Below are positions 1 to 9,711 of a stretch of 64,000 nt of DNA, piece after piece. How positions within the stretch are numbered: the first letter of the stretch is position 1; each line of letters starts with the position of its first letter. The notes under the pieces are model-generated. The model saw only the letters and a program-made list of their open reading frames with translations. It did no database searches and had not been told where the DNA came from. The stretch comes from Bacteroidales bacterium UBA6431 (lineage in GTDB: Bacteria; Bacteroidota; Bacteroidia; Bacteroidales; UBA932), in contig DJOT01000015.1 in NCBI GenBank assembly GCA_002439095.1, forward strand, positions 1-64,000. Direction: 5' to 3'. Position numbers and translations under genes: made by a program.

Positions 1-111
1 GAAAATTTTCAGCCGACATAGCACACCTATATTATATAAGAAAATCTCCTCCCCACTTGACTTTTTCAATTCAACTTTTTATCTTAGCGAGATTTAAAGT
101 AGTAGATCCGA

Positions 112-2535
112 ATGAAATTATCCGTACATCATAGACTCCCATCAGTCTTGGCTCTTATCACATGTTCAATGGTATCATTGGCCTCCGGCCCTCACACAGG
201 GGCCACACAGGCAGACTCAACGTACAACAAGCTGTTCGAGAAGCAGAAAAAAGTCGCAGACGGCCTCTTCCGCATGCACCTGAGTGACGGCAAAGTCTAC
301 ATGGACATTCCGCGTAAACTTTTCGGCCGTGACATGCTTCTCGGCTCCACCATCAGTGCAACGAGTGACAACAAAAACGGAGTCACCGGCAGCAAGCCTG
401 AAGATCCCCTGCATTTCGTGTTCACCGAGGAAGAAAACCATGTGGCCATGCGGCTGGTTTCGGAAGAGGACTCAGACCTCAACGCGATATTCAAACTGTT
501 CAAAAAAGAGTGCTACAACGCAGACTCTTCAGCTGTTGTCATAAACGCCACCGACCTGTTCTTGAGCGATGACAAGAAACTCTCACCGTTTGACCGCTAC
601 AGCTACAACACGAGCGACAAGAAAAAACGTAACGAAACATTCAGAAAAAACGATTCATTCATTGAAGACATAAAGGCGTTCGATGATAATGTATCTGTCA
701 AAAGTTCATTAAGTTACAAATACACGCTCCCCGACAGGGGCGTGAATTACAAGGATCTGCCGTTCACGGCCTCCGTCACCAGATCCATACTCCTTCTGGA
801 CTCGATCCCTTACATGCCGAGACTGGTAGACAGCCGCATCGCAATATTCCCGACCGAGAAGCGGGTCTACGGCAAAGGGTTCTCGGGAAGCAAAAAGATC
901 TACTACGCAAACAGATGGCGACTGGAACCATCTGATGTAGAAGCATATAAGAGAGGCGAAAAAGTCTCCCCGAAAAAACCTATAGTTTTCTATATCGATT
1001 CAGCATTCCCGGAATCATGGAAACCTTATATAAAGGAAGGCGTAGAGCAATGGAACGAGATGTTCGGCGAGATAGGATTCAAGGATGCGATAAAAGCCGT
1101 GGACTTTCCGGAAGACGACCCGTCGTTCGATCCTAACAATCTCAAATATTCAAGCGTGAGATATGTCCCGATACCAATCCAGAACGCTATGGGCCCGTCA
1201 TGGACTGACCCCCGGAGCGGCGAGATCATAAACGCAACAGTCTATCTTTATCACGATGCCGTGGAGTTGATCAACAACTGGCTCTTCGTGCAGACTGCCC
1301 AGATTGATGCTGCGGCCCGCCACGCGAACATTGATGAGAAAAAGGTCGGTGACGCACTGCGGTATGTGGTCTCCCACGAGATCGGGCACTGTCTAGGCTT
1401 CATGCACAACATGAGTGCATCAGCGAATGTTCCGCTCGATTCGCTACGCTCCCCGACATACACGCAAAAATACGGAACTACCACATCCATAATGGATTAT
1501 GCAAGATTCAACTACGTAGCCCAACCCGAGGATTCGCTGAAAGGTCTGAAGCTGACACCGCCGAGGTTCGGCCAATACGACCGTTTCGTGACAGCGTGGA
1601 ACTACACTCCGACATTTTCGGACAGCCCACAGAAAGAATATGAGATCACTTCAGGCTGGCTGTCGGAAGCCATAAAAGATCCTCTTTACAGATATGGAAA
1701 GCAGCAAGACGAGATCATCGATCCTCGATCCCAGACAGAAGACCTCAGCGATGACGCTGTCGGCGCCTCGGCCTACGGCATTTCCAATCTGAAATTCATA
1801 TTGGGCAGGATGAACGGCTGGCTGAAAGACGAGGACATAGACTACAGCCGCAGGCGTTCGCTGTACAATGCCATACTTAACCAATACCTGCAATATATAG
1901 GTCATGTCTACGGCTATGTGGGCGGCATACGTCTCTACGAGCGCTTGTCTACTGACCCGGGAGTAAACTACGAACCCATAAGTGCTGACTACCAGAGACG
2001 AGCTCTGGAGTTCATTCTGAAAGAACTTCAGGATTTGGAATGGTTCGACAACAAGTCTGTACTTGACAACTTTCCACAGGCGGAGCCGATGTCGTCCGTT
2101 ATAAGAGAATACGTGTTCACGATGGTGATGGGCGCACCGTCAAAGGTAGAACTATGCGCTTCAAAATCGGCGGACCCTTTCAGTCATGAAGAATGCATGG
2201 AGATGATCTTCAACACCGTATGGTCCCCTCTTGAAAACGGGCCTCTAACCCCGGCCCAGATGCAGCTGCAACGCTCTTATCTGGAGGCCGTCTGCGGCAG
2301 CGCCTCCGTGCCATACGGAAAAAGCGGTTCAAGACGCTCCATCCGACAGGACATTTCCGCATATAGCGAGGCCGAAGCCCTGTATCATGAGGACCGGCTG
2401 CGTCCGTCTGACTATTATAGTTACATATTGAGAGCCCGGAAAATGCTGAAAAAAGGCTGCAAATCATCCGACAAAGCCACGTCATACCACTGCATGGAAC
2501 TTCTGCACAACATCGACAAATCTCTGGAGGACTGA
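112..2535 (+). CDS. secreted zinc-dependent metalloprotease (DUF5118/DUF5117/DUF4953 type)
   Basis: The 807-residue protein is a probable exported metzincin-like protease. An N-terminal signal peptide (about residues 1-33) is followed by a DUF5118-like stretch (about 40-90, LSDGKVYMDIP), a DUF5117-like middle and a catalytic DUF4953-like part. The zinc motif HExxHxxGxxH is intact: H422, E423, H426 and H432 in HEIGHCLGFMHN. A candidate Met-turn, SIMDYARF, follows about 65 residues later. The N-terminal region has no good lipobox, so a soluble periplasmic or surface location is likely. It is the first gene of a six-gene locus, 3 bp upstream of a paralogue without the zinc motif and followed by susC and susD, so it probably cuts proteins or peptides for import. 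The substrate cannot be read from the sequence. The 111 bases upstream are AT-rich and show no convincing -7 box. Confidence 0.9.
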   Translation: MKLSVHHRLPSVLALITCSMVSLASGPHTGATQADSTYNKLFEKQKKVADGLFRMHLSDGKVYMDIPRKLFGRDMLLGSTISATSDNKNGVTGSKPEDPLHFVFTEEENHVAMRLVSEEDSDLNAIFKLFKKECYNADSSAVVINATDLFLSDDKKLSPFDRYSYNTSDKKKRNETFRKNDSFIEDIKAFDDNVSVKSSLSYKYTLPDRGVNYKDLPFTASVTRSILLLDSIPYMPRLVDSRIAIFPTEKRVYGKGFSGSKKIYYANRWRLEPSDVEAYKRGEKVSPKKPIVFYIDSAFPESWKPYIKEGVEQWNEMFGEIGFKDAIKAVDFPEDDPSFDPNNLKYSSVRYVPIPIQNAMGPSWTDPRSGEIINATVYLYHDAVELINNWLFVQTAQIDAAARHANIDEKKVGDALRYVVSHEIGHCLGFMHNMSASANVPLDSLRSPTYTQKYGTTTSIMDYARFNYVAQPEDSLKGLKLTPPRFGQYDRFVTAWNYTPTFSDSPQKEYEITSGWLSEAIKDPLYRYGKQQDEIIDPRSQTEDLSDDAVGASAYGISNLKFILGRMNGWLKDEDIDYSRRRSLYNAILNQYLQYIGHVYGYVGGIRLYERLSTDPGVNYEPISADYQRRALEFILKELQDLEWFDNKSVLDNFPQAEPMSSVIREYVFTMVMGAPSKVELCASKSADPFSHEECMEMIFNTVWSPLENGPLTPAQMQLQRSYLEAVCGSASVPYGKSGSRRSIRQDISAYSEAEALYHEDRLRPSDYYSYILRARKMLKKGCKSSDKATSYHCMELLHNIDKSLED

Positions 2536-2538
2536 GAC

Positions 2539-4782
2539 ATGCTGAAAATCATCATCACTTTGCTGCCGCTCCTTTGCGCAACCCCGGACATGTCCGCAGC
2601 GGAAGTCCCCGCCTACAAGGTCTTCAAGGACAAAAGCGTCACCGCCTCAGAAGGAGGTCTCATGTCACTGTTCCTTTCTGACGGGAAGGTCTATGTCGAA
2701 ATCCCGTTTTCGCTGTTTGATCAGGAGATGCTCTTCGGTACCACCGTCGTGGCGTCAAGCGATGAAAGGGAATCCACTGCCGGAATCCAGACAAAGCCGC
2801 TGAAACTGGTCAGGTTTCATAGCCCGGACAGCACAAACGTGCTGCTTCAGCAACTTAATTTCGTTTCTTTCTCCGATGACAGCAGCATCAATTCAGCCTT
2901 GGAGGAGAGTTCCGCCCCGACAACTCTTGCCCTGCTCAAGACGGAAGAATTCAACAAAGACTCCACCGCTGTGCTCTGCGATGCCACTTCTCTGTTCTCG
3001 GGGGACAAGGACCAGCTCTCCCCAAAGTATCTGGGCGGCTACAATTCAATGGGCGGCTATATCACACGAGACTATACCTACAAGAGTGACAATTCTTTCA
3101 TCAAGTCCGTACATGCTGACAGCGGCAGCGCATCAGTGGACACGGAGATGAGTTACTCTGTGACCAGAGCCTTGTTCGCCATGCTTAAGATAAGTGAAAA
3201 TGTGCCGTTCAGCGCTGTCGTCAGGACCTCATTCATCCTGCCACCGCACACAGGAGAGACCGCACTGCCGCTCGAATATGGCCTCGGAGTTGGAAATGTC
3301 AGCCTGCTGAAGTATGACAGTTCTACCAGCGGTGCAAAAAGATGCTATTTTGCCACCAAGTGGCCCGTACAGGACAAAAACACGCCATTGGTCGAATTCA
3401 TGCTCGATGATGACGTGCCGCATACAGTGGAAAGTGCCGCACTCAGAGCTGCCGGAATCTGGAATAGCGGTTTCCGCAACGAAGGTTTTCAAGAAGCCGT
3501 AAGAATATCGAGGAACAAGGCAACAAGAAATGCATACACCTCAAGCATTGACTACGTGAGGACGCCAGGCAAGGAAATCAAGAGTTCGGTATGGGCCGAC
3601 CCTCGTAACGGCAAGATTTTCAAGGCATCTATCCATATCGACCATGATGTTTGCAAAAAGATCCATTATGATCTGATGGTGATGTGTTCTCACTTCAAGC
3701 CGGAACTTGTCTCCGTCACGGCAGACTCTACAGCTGTAGAAGACTGCCTCACGTCAATGCTCGTACACCATATCGGACGCTGTCTGGGTTTCAGGGTCAA
3801 TCTGGCCGGCAGCTCGGCGGTCTCATTGAGCACACTGCGCAGCGGCGGACAGTTGACAGAAAGCGTGATGGACAACGTATGTCTGAACTACCTCTTAGAC
3901 GCGTCACAGGCCGCACCTACGGCATCTTATTGCCAGACGGGACTTGGAAAATTCGACCTCTACAACATCAATCACTTGTACGGGGATGCTTCCATGGCTG
4001 CCCCGGATTATCTCTTTCTGCCGGAGGAACTGGATCCTGCGGATCCGCGCGCACAGAAAGCCGTGCTTGGAGACGACCTTATAGTGGCGTCACAGCTCGC
4101 TGCTGACAACCTGACAAACTCGATTTCGCGGGCCAATGCACTATTGGAATCAGGCGACCTCGATTTTGAGGTGAGGAGCGCCCTGCTCGATGCTTACGTG
4201 GAGCATTATTTTCTGATATCCGAGTCGCTGATACCATATCTCGGCGGAGTTTACTACACCGAAATCATCCCGGGCAACAGACGATACTCCAATGTGAGTC
4301 TGAGTGAACAGGACCGTGCCTTGGCAAAAACTCTGGAACTGATGGATGCCAGCACCTCGCTTGACGGCAACGGTCTCGTAGACATCAGCCTCAACGACAA
4401 GGTCTCCGACTACGTGTCTTATGACATCTTCTCCGCACTCTTGAGAAAGAGCCTCACCCTTTCGTCAGAGCCTGAAGACGAAGGAGTAACCATGACACGC
4501 AGCCGCGCTCTTGACCGGATCATGGACCACCTCTGGAAAGAATCGCTGGACGGGAAGGCTATAACCCCGGTGCGCAAGAAAATGCAGGAGCAGTTTATAG
4601 ACAAGATCTCCGCACTCGCGGAAGAGAACGGTGCGAAAGACTCGCCGCAGATATACGCCCTGTGCAAGAAGAACATTAAAGTCCTCACACGCTCCGCTTC
4701 AAGAGCGAAAGACAAGACAGAGAAAAATCACTATAAATATTTACATTCACAACGGGCGAAACACAAAGACATCCATGAATAA
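2539..4782 (+). CDS. catalytically dead paralogue of the zinc metalloprotease
   Basis: The 747-residue secreted protein (signal peptide about 1-20) is clearly paralogous to the protease upstream. The pairs LSDGKVYVEIP/LSDGKVYMDIP and WADPRNGKI/WTDPRSGEI align, and both proteins follow the same domain order. Where the neighbour has HEIGHCLGFMHN this protein has HHIGRCLGFRVN. The catalytic Glu is His411, the second zinc His is Arg414 and the third is Val420; only His410 remains. The Met-turn-like SVMDNV is kept. The frame is open and full length, so this is a conserved pseudoenzyme and not a decayed pseudogene. It starts 3 bp after the active copy and overlaps susC by 8 bp, so it is made with both. 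I infer a non-catalytic role such as substrate binding, a scaffold or inhibition of the active partner; none of these is shown by the sequence. Confidence 0.88.
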   Translation: MLKIIITLLPLLCATPDMSAAEVPAYKVFKDKSVTASEGGLMSLFLSDGKVYVEIPFSLFDQEMLFGTTVVASSDERESTAGIQTKPLKLVRFHSPDSTNVLLQQLNFVSFSDDSSINSALEESSAPTTLALLKTEEFNKDSTAVLCDATSLFSGDKDQLSPKYLGGYNSMGGYITRDYTYKSDNSFIKSVHADSGSASVDTEMSYSVTRALFAMLKISENVPFSAVVRTSFILPPHTGETALPLEYGLGVGNVSLLKYDSSTSGAKRCYFATKWPVQDKNTPLVEFMLDDDVPHTVESAALRAAGIWNSGFRNEGFQEAVRISRNKATRNAYTSSIDYVRTPGKEIKSSVWADPRNGKIFKASIHIDHDVCKKIHYDLMVMCSHFKPELVSVTADSTAVEDCLTSMLVHHIGRCLGFRVNLAGSSAVSLSTLRSGGQLTESVMDNVCLNYLLDASQAAPTASYCQTGLGKFDLYNINHLYGDASMAAPDYLFLPEELDPADPRAQKAVLGDDLIVASQLAADNLTNSISRANALLESGDLDFEVRSALLDAYVEHYFLISESLIPYLGGVYYTEIIPGNRRYSNVSLSEQDRALAKTLELMDASTSLDGNGLVDISLNDKVSDYVSYDIFSALLRKSLTLSSEPEDEGVTMTRSRALDRIMDHLWKESLDGKAITPVRKKMQEQFIDKISALAEENGAKDSPQIYALCKKNIKVLTRSASRAKDKTEKNHYKYLHSQRAKHKDIHE

Positions 4783-7700
4783 AACATTGAAAATCTTTCT
4801 TTTAACGGCCAGTTTGCTGCTTCCGCAGGGGCTTCTGCTTGCCCAAAGCGGACGCATCGCCAAAGGGACGGTCCGCGACGATCAGGGCGAAGCCCTCATC
4901 GGCGCGGGGGTCGTGGTCAAGGAAGTGCCCGGAAAGGGCACTCAGACAGACCTTGACGGGAACTTCACACTTCCCCTCCCAGACAAGGCCAAGACACTCG
5001 TAATCTCGTTTATCGGAATGAAGAGCATTGAAATCCCGATCAAGGGTACCAATCTCTCAAACATCTCTGTAACACTAGAATACGAGGCCGATTTTCTGGA
5101 TCAGGTGGTCGTGACCGGATATTCCCAGACCACGACCAAAAGGATTACCGGCTCGGTCGGCATCCTGTCATCCGACACATTCAAAAGCAAACCGATAACA
5201 TCTGTGGCCTCGCTGATGCAGGGAGAAGTCGCCGGCGTGGCCATTCAGGCGACATCAGGACGGCCGGGACAACAGTCAAACATCAGAATCAGGGGCGTCA
5301 ACAACCTCTCGGGCAACTCAAACCCTCTATGGGTAGTGGACGGTGTCCCGATGCAGAACGACACTCCGGACCTTTCCTCCGAGCAGATCAAAGCCGGCGG
5401 GTTCGATGACATCTTCGTCAACGGCATCGGCAACATCAACCCTAACGACATCGAGAACGTGACCATCCTCAAGGACGCGGCTGCTGCCGCCATCTACGGC
5501 TCCAGGGCGGCCAACGGAGTGATAGTGGTCACCACCAAGAAAGGTCAGGCGGGGCGCATGAAGATCTCATACTCCAACAACCTCGTGTTCTCATTCTCAC
5601 CGCAACGCAGCGTGAATCTGATGAATTCAGAGGAGAAGCTCGCATGGGAGGATGAACTTTGGAACGAGTTCTCAGCTGACAAATACCGCCAGTCCCTCAA
5701 AGACGCCTCGGTGTTCTTCCCGATTGTGGGAGTGGTCGGGCAGATACGTGCCGGGGTCGGGCATTTCACCGGGATGAAAGACAATAAAGAACTCCAGGAC
5801 GAGTATATCGCTTCGCTCGCTTCCAGCACGACAGACTGGTACAAGGAGCTTTTCCGCAACACATTCTCGCACAACCACCACATCTCGATGAGCGGCGGCG
5901 CCGACAAATACACCTACTATCTTTCGTTGGGCTATGCCAACGAAAACGGAATGCTGATCAACAACAACTACGACCGCTACAACATCACGGCCAACATGAC
6001 AATGACCCCGGTGGAACGCGTGAAGATAGAATTCGGAGCAGACATGTCAAGACAGGGGACAATCTCCCCGGACAGTTACGTGGATGCATTCAACTACGCC
6101 TACTTCGCCAACCCTTATGAGAAGGTCTACAACAGCGACGGCAGTTATGCGGCGGACGAAACTTTCTTCTCGCTCGGATACTACAACGGCAACAACACCG
6201 AAGTCATGCCGGCTAACGGCTTCAACATCATAAGGGAACTCAAAGAGAATTCCACAAACACTGTCAATTTCGCGAACACCGTCCGCGGACAGCTGGAGGT
6301 CAAGTTGTTCAGCCCTCTGAAATTTGTCGGTCTCGCCTCCTACTCGTTCTCCAACAACAAGACCGACAAGATCACCGGCAAGGACACTTACACCGCATTC
6401 AAGGACAGGCTCGGCAACGACAAATACTCCCAGAGCAAACTGTACGGATCCATCACCCAGAATGCCACGAACCGCTCAAGCTATGTGCTGCGCGGACACT
6501 TCGTCTACAACCAGTCCTTCGGCTCCGACCAGCACACCCTCTCCGCCATAGCCGGAGCCGAGATCAGAGGTTCATCATCAAACACCATCTTCACGAAAAG
6601 ATACAACTACGACCCGAAGACTGCAACCTCCTCCCTCCCGACGATCTCCGGAGAGACCGATGCTTGGGTACGGGCTGTGGAAGCCTTAAGCGGGGAATAT
6701 TTCACCGAAAACAGATACGCCTCATTCTACGCATCAGCCGACTATTACTATAAGAAAACCATAGTGCTCAACTTCTCGGTACGCACCGACGGCAGTTCCA
6801 ACTTCGGTATGGACAGGCAGTTCAACCCTACTTGGAGCGCAGGCGGAGCATGGCACATCTCAGAGGAGCCATTCATGAAAGATGCAAGAAACATAAGCCA
6901 CCTCACAGTCAGGGCCGCCACAGGTTTCACCGGAGACGTCAACACCAGCACCACCCCGAATCTGATAATGCAGTATTACAGACAGCAGTACAGGTATTGG
7001 AACGACCAGGCATACATGCTCGGCTACATCCCGTCAGCACCGAATCCGAACCTCCGTTGGGAAAAGACCAGAGACGTAAAGGCGTCGGTAGACATGGGCA
7101 TGTTCGGCGAGAGGCTCACCTTCTCCACAGAAGGGTACCTCAGGCAGAGTTCAGACATAGTCACATCCTCGCAGGTTCTATCCACAACAGGGTTCACCTC
7201 ACAGTATTTCAACTCCGCCGACATAATGAACAGCGGAGTCGAGGTCAGTCTGAGCGGCAAGCCCGTGCAGAAAAGGGACTTCTCCCTCACGGCTTCGGTG
7301 AATTTTGCATACAACTACAACAAGGTCACCAAGTACACCCCGTCCTATGCCAGCAAGATTACCGTCAAGGACAGATATGTGGAAGGGTATCCCGTGGGGG
7401 CGATAATGTCGGGGCGGCTCAACGGAATCGACCCTGACTCCGGACTCTACGCCTTCGAACTCAGACCGGATGCCGTGATTTCCACCGCTACCGACCTTAA
7501 TAAAGCCGACAATTACAGACGCTATCTGGGGACATCCATAGCCCCTTATACTGGCGGCTTCAATATTGCGGCAAATTACAAGACATTCCGCCTAAGCGTC
7601 AGCGGCTACTATTCACTGGGAGCCAAGAAGTACGACAAGATTGTCTCTCCGGCATCCTACTACAATCCGCGCCATGAAGGCGCCTCGACGGAAACGGTCC

Positions 7701-8098
7701 AGTCACAGTACAGCGACCTGTACTCCAACCATCTCAACGTCACCAAAGACCGCACCGACCGCTGGACATCCGACCGCACCACAGGCACGAAGTATCCGCG
7801 CATTTACGACTACTTCGGATACAAATACAACTTCGGATACTACAACCCGATGGACTACAACATAGTGGACGCGATCTACCTGAAAGACATCTCCTACCTG
7901 AGGATCAAATCCATCATACTCACATACTCACTGCCGAAAAAGGCTCTCGAAAAGCTGCATCTTGACAGCATGTCCTTCAACTTGTCCCTCAACAACTTCT
8001 TCACCATCACCAAGTATGACGGGATGGACCCTGAAGTGCCAGGAGCGACCTACCCGACCACAAGAAGCGTTTCTTTCGGCATGAACATAGGACTTTAA
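4775..8098 (+). CDS. SusC/RagA-family TonB-dependent outer-membrane transporter
   Basis: This is the outer-membrane porin of a SusCD pair and imports a ligand with TonB energy. The ATG at 4775 (MNKTLKIF) gives 1107 residues and a clean signal peptide; a start at 4631 would add 48 residues lying inside the previous gene. After the signal come a carboxypeptidase-D-regulatory-like domain (about 28-105, with TVRDDQGEALIGAGV and TDLDGNFTL), a TonB-box-like QVVVTGYS, and the plug (about 125-240) with the SusC signature WVVDGVPMQ and YGSRAANGVI. A long beta-barrel follows and ends in the aromatic/hydrophobic terminus SFGMNIGL. The start overlaps the stop of the dead protease by 8 bp and susD follows after 12 bp. 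Because its operon partners are proteases and not glycosidases, the cargo is more likely peptide than glycan; this is inferred. Confidence 0.95.
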   Translation: MNKTLKIFLLTASLLLPQGLLLAQSGRIAKGTVRDDQGEALIGAGVVVKEVPGKGTQTDLDGNFTLPLPDKAKTLVISFIGMKSIEIPIKGTNLSNISVTLEYEADFLDQVVVTGYSQTTTKRITGSVGILSSDTFKSKPITSVASLMQGEVAGVAIQATSGRPGQQSNIRIRGVNNLSGNSNPLWVVDGVPMQNDTPDLSSEQIKAGGFDDIFVNGIGNINPNDIENVTILKDAAAAAIYGSRAANGVIVVTTKKGQAGRMKISYSNNLVFSFSPQRSVNLMNSEEKLAWEDELWNEFSADKYRQSLKDASVFFPIVGVVGQIRAGVGHFTGMKDNKELQDEYIASLASSTTDWYKELFRNTFSHNHHISMSGGADKYTYYLSLGYANENGMLINNNYDRYNITANMTMTPVERVKIEFGADMSRQGTISPDSYVDAFNYAYFANPYEKVYNSDGSYAADETFFSLGYYNGNNTEVMPANGFNIIRELKENSTNTVNFANTVRGQLEVKLFSPLKFVGLASYSFSNNKTDKITGKDTYTAFKDRLGNDKYSQSKLYGSITQNATNRSSYVLRGHFVYNQSFGSDQHTLSAIAGAEIRGSSSNTIFTKRYNYDPKTATSSLPTISGETDAWVRAVEALSGEYFTENRYASFYASADYYYKKTIVLNFSVRTDGSSNFGMDRQFNPTWSAGGAWHISEEPFMKDARNISHLTVRAATGFTGDVNTSTTPNLIMQYYRQQYRYWNDQAYMLGYIPSAPNPNLRWEKTRDVKASVDMGMFGERLTFSTEGYLRQSSDIVTSSQVLSTTGFTSQYFNSADIMNSGVEVSLSGKPVQKRDFSLTASVNFAYNYNKVTKYTPSYASKITVKDRYVEGYPVGAIMSGRLNGIDPDSGLYAFELRPDAVISTATDLNKADNYRRYLGTSIAPYTGGFNIAANYKTFRLSVSGYYSLGAKKYDKIVSPASYYNPRHEGASTETVQSQYSDLYSNHLNVTKDRTDRWTSDRTTGTKYPRIYDYFGYKYNFGYYNPMDYNIVDAIYLKDISYLRIKSIILTYSLPKKALEKLHLDSMSFNLSLNNFFTITKYDGMDPEVPGATYPTTRSVSFGMNIGL

Positions 8099-8110
8099 AA
8101 CGACCGCATC

Positions 8111-9487
8111 ATGAAAAACATATTGCTCACACTCGCCTGCGCATCGCTGCTGTGCTCATGCAAAGGCTACCTGACAGTCCAGCCGCAAGGCAAGGTCATC
8201 CCGGAGACCGATGAGGAATTCGCCGCCATCATCCACAACCACATCAACAACATCGAAGGCGGGGAAGACCAGTTCATAGTCGGCAACTTCGACGGGATCA
8301 TCCTCTACGAAAGTTTCTCGGACAACCTTGACGCCAACGTCAAGATCGGCTCCATCGCCGCATATGCCGGCGACAAGATCAATGCACGCCAGATGTACTA
8401 CAAGAACTACTTCTCGATCATCCGCGACTGCAACATAGTGATCGAAAACATGTCAGGCCGTAGCAGCGAACTTGCGCAGCAACTGCTCTCAGCAAGCTAT
8501 GCCATCAAGGGCATATGCTACTACAACCTCATCCGCGACTACTGCGACCCTTACGACGGGGAGCGTGCCGACCTCCAGCCAGGACTGCCCCTCATCGACA
8601 ATTTCGACATGGAGGCGATGCCCTCACGGGAATCTCTTGAAGCGACAGCCAGATACACAGAAGAACTGCTGAAAAAGTCCATCTCCTACCATATCACCGA
8701 CAAGATGTTCCTCTTCACGGAGAACATCGTCAAGGCATACCTCGCCAAACTGTACTTCTGGATCGGCGACTATGATTCAGTCATACCCCTGTGCGAGGAA
8801 CTGATGCAGGTCAAGGAATACAAGCTCGCGAGCATAGACCAGTACGAAAACATGATCCAGGCAAAGAACGCCCAGGGCCAGGAGGTCATCGTCCGCTCGC
8901 ACATCAACAACAACAATGACCTCGACTGGTACTACTCCATGATCATAAAGGACTTGAAAACCCGTCCCGTCAACGCGACGCTCGTACACCTGTTCGATGT
9001 GGACAAGGAGGCCGACGTGAGGTACGCCGTGTCATTTGACAAGAAAAGGGTGAACCAGAAAAACACCAGCGCGAAAGTCCGCGGCTCGGAGATTGTGCTT
9101 ATGCTCGCTGAAAGCTATGCCCATCTCGGAGAGGACGCCAAGGCGCTCGATCAGCTCAACTACCTGAGGCGCAACCGTATCCGAAATGTCACCGACTACA
9201 CTATGGAGAACCTGCCGGAGCCTGACCCGCACGCCCTTATAAAAGTCGATGCCCAGGGACAACCGTTGACGAAAATCATGTCCGCAGTATTCAACGAGAG
9301 AAGAAAAGAGTTATATTTGGAGGGTGACCGCTGGTTCGAACTCAAGAGAAACGGCAGGCCCGAGATGTGGATCATCAACAACGGGCTCAAATACACGACA
9401 GAGAAATATCTCTACACCGCCCCCATCTACAAAGGGGATGTGGATCTTAATGACAAAATGGTTCAAAATGAAGGTTATGTATCGTAA
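8111..9487 (+). CDS. SusD/RagB-family substrate-binding lipoprotein
   Basis: The 458-residue surface lipoprotein forms the lid of the SusC transporter. The signal peptide ends at a lipobox, LCSC, with Cys17 as the lipid site. The SusD fold is supported by the RagB-like N-terminus (YLTVQPQGKVIPETDEEF), helical TPR-like stretches around ICYYNLIRDYC and LMLAESYAHLGEDAKALDQLNYLRRNR, and the C-terminal signature FNERRKELYLEGDRWFELKR. It lies 12 bp after susC. Its last 20 bases overlap the start of a small lipoprotein gene, which suggests translational coupling. The ligand is unknown; the neighbouring proteases point to peptides. Confidence 0.94.
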   Translation: MKNILLTLACASLLCSCKGYLTVQPQGKVIPETDEEFAAIIHNHINNIEGGEDQFIVGNFDGIILYESFSDNLDANVKIGSIAAYAGDKINARQMYYKNYFSIIRDCNIVIENMSGRSSELAQQLLSASYAIKGICYYNLIRDYCDPYDGERADLQPGLPLIDNFDMEAMPSRESLEATARYTEELLKKSISYHITDKMFLFTENIVKAYLAKLYFWIGDYDSVIPLCEELMQVKEYKLASIDQYENMIQAKNAQGQEVIVRSHINNNNDLDWYYSMIIKDLKTRPVNATLVHLFDVDKEADVRYAVSFDKKRVNQKNTSAKVRGSEIVLMLAESYAHLGEDAKALDQLNYLRRNRIRNVTDYTMENLPEPDPHALIKVDAQGQPLTKIMSAVFNERRKELYLEGDRWFELKRNGRPEMWIINNGLKYTTEKYLYTAPIYKGDVDLNDKMVQNEGYVS

Positions 9488-9689
9488 ATCCATAATCAAG
9501 GCCGCCATTGCGGCATGCTCGCTCTGCGGCCTCGTCCTGTCGGCAGCATCTTGCTCGTATGACGAACTCACGCCGAAGACGGATGACAGGTCCGAGTACT
9601 ACCAGATCCCCAAAGGGGAAATCCCGTCTGCCGAGGAGCAGGCGGAAGTCAAGGCCATACGCGATGAATACAACGCAGCAATCAAATAA
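9468..9689 (+). CDS. small lipoprotein of the SusCD-protease locus, unknown family
   Basis: I do not recognise this family. The reading frame gives 73 residues from ATG 9468 (MKVMYRKS) or 70 from ATG 9477. Either has a basic, hydrophobic signal sequence and a lipobox SAASC with Cys29 (counted from 9468) as the probable lipid site. The mature part is only about 45 residues, hydrophilic and rich in Asp, Glu and Lys (YDELTPKTDD then KGEIPSAEEQAEVKAIRDEY), with a probable C-terminal helix. It overlaps the 3' end of susD by 10-20 bp in another frame and lies 22 bp before the next lipoprotein gene. The signal sequence and overlap suggest a real gene. A role as an accessory subunit of the SusCD complex is inferred from position only. 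Confidence 0.68.
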   Translation: MKVMYRKSIIKAAIAACSLCGLVLSAASCSYDELTPKTDDRSEYYQIPKGEIPSAEEQAEVKAIRDEYNAAIK

Positions 9690-9711
9690 TCTCAACTAAT
9701 ATTTGTTTACA

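Noticed and set aside
1..111. Promoter of the protease-SusCD locus (TTTTTATCTTAG near 77-88)
   Set aside because: TATCTTAG misses one key base of TAnnTTTG and no -33 element fits, so it is too weak to call; the promoter may lie before the window.
4631..4774. 48-codon N-terminal extension of SusC
   Set aside because: It lies inside the upstream gene and would hide the signal peptide that starts at 4775.
2539..4782. Reading the second protease as a pseudogene
   Set aside because: The frame is open over 747 codons with a signal peptide, good spacing and kept fold motifs; only active-site residues changed.
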